NCBI GenBank assembly: GCA_900540395.1
Contig: UQFQ01000015.1
Location: forward strand, 1-38,281
Direction: 5' to 3'
Source of the DNA: an uncultured Mollicutes bacterium
Lineage (GTDB): Bacteria > Bacillota_I > Bacilli_A > RFN20 > CAG-826
Length of the DNA: 38,281 nt
This document shows, piece after piece, positions 38,156 to 38,281 of this stretch (position 1 is the stretch's first letter; the number at the start of each line of letters is the position of its first letter). The translations under genes were made by a program, and so were the position numbers. The notes beneath the pieces were generated by a model. The model was not told where the DNA came from and did no database searches. It worked only from the letters and a program-made list of their open reading frames with translations.

Positions 38156-38281
38156 TAATAAATTCCTCCATCAAAATTAGTGATTGCAGTCGATACATTG
38201 ACTACCGATTTATTGTTACTAGTTCCACCATTCATCATCTTTATCTTGTCTGTAAGTGATGTCCTTTGCTCTCCTAAGGTC
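38155..38281 (-). CDS. Phage tail protein, C-terminal end only (runs off the right edge)
   Basis: The frame is open from the window edge to a TAA at 38157-38155. The readable end is LGEQRTSLTDKIKMMNGG, then NVSTAITNFDGGIY. The final DGGIY parallels the DGGTY end of the fibre gene at 36469, and its codons GATGGAGGAATTTAT contain the ribosome site for the next gene. Nothing more can be said of the product. Confidence 0.6.
   Translation of the reverse strand, partial: TLGEQRTSLTDKIKMMNGGTSNNKSVVNVSTAITNFDGGIY

Overview
The window is AT-rich, uses the standard genetic code (TGG for Trp, TGA as stop), encodes CCA in its tRNA genes, has a perfect CIRCE heat-shock operator, strong Shine-Dalgarno sites and lipoproteins with a TSC lipobox. 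Together with a ClpB that lacks its N domain, this suggests a low-GC Bacilli member close to the Mollicutes, such as an RF39/RFN20-like or Erysipelotrichales-like gut bacterium. The lineage is inferred from gene style; no marker gene settles it. 

Layout. 1-1577: phosphate uptake (Pit carrier and its DUF47 partner) behind a Pho-box-like promoter. 1750-4157: clpB under CIRCE control, then a divergent tRNA-His. 4357-10828: carbohydrate genes, namely class II aldolase, phosphofructokinase coupled to NagA, an aldose epimerase relative, a DeoR repressor and a TauE-type exporter. 10848-17188: one tightly coupled minus-strand operon of a TIM-like isomerase, a LarA-like nickel-pincer protein, a NagB-like protein and a complete nitrate/sulfonate/taurine-type ABC importer. 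All three enzymes keep their fold motifs but differ from their archetypes at substrate-binding or catalytic positions. Operators with the core TTTCGTT lie at deoR, tauE, the aldolase gene and this operon, which suggests a DeoR-controlled catabolic module of unknown substrate. This is the best candidate for an undescribed system here. 

17192-22392: a P-loop kinase with an ECF S component, a possible structured RNA, a MATE exporter, an ArsB/NhaD-type carrier and a tRNA-Ile/Val/Thr cluster. 22452-24865: cysK-cysE and a small membrane protein. 24905-27565: an ECF sigma factor, a membrane-anchored probable anti-sigma factor and a lipoprotein that resembles the anti-sigma ectodomain. Two promoter copies with identical geometry define the likely sigma recognition sequence. 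27685-29073: an orphan gene and a repeat-rich gap. 

29074-38281: the end of a prophage read on the minus strand: tail-fibre/baseplate genes (the first runs off the right edge), two nucleotidyltransferase-fold genes, an LLH-type holin, two Sel1-like proteins, and an operon with a zinc-finger/HTH protein, a SHOCT-like protein and two consecutive large serine recombinases. No endolysin is visible. 

Regulation. Several genes (pit, cysK, the sigma gene, tauE) have a -10-like element about six bases before the start codon and no Shine-Dalgarno, which suggests leaderless mRNAs, while most other genes have AGGAGG-type sites.
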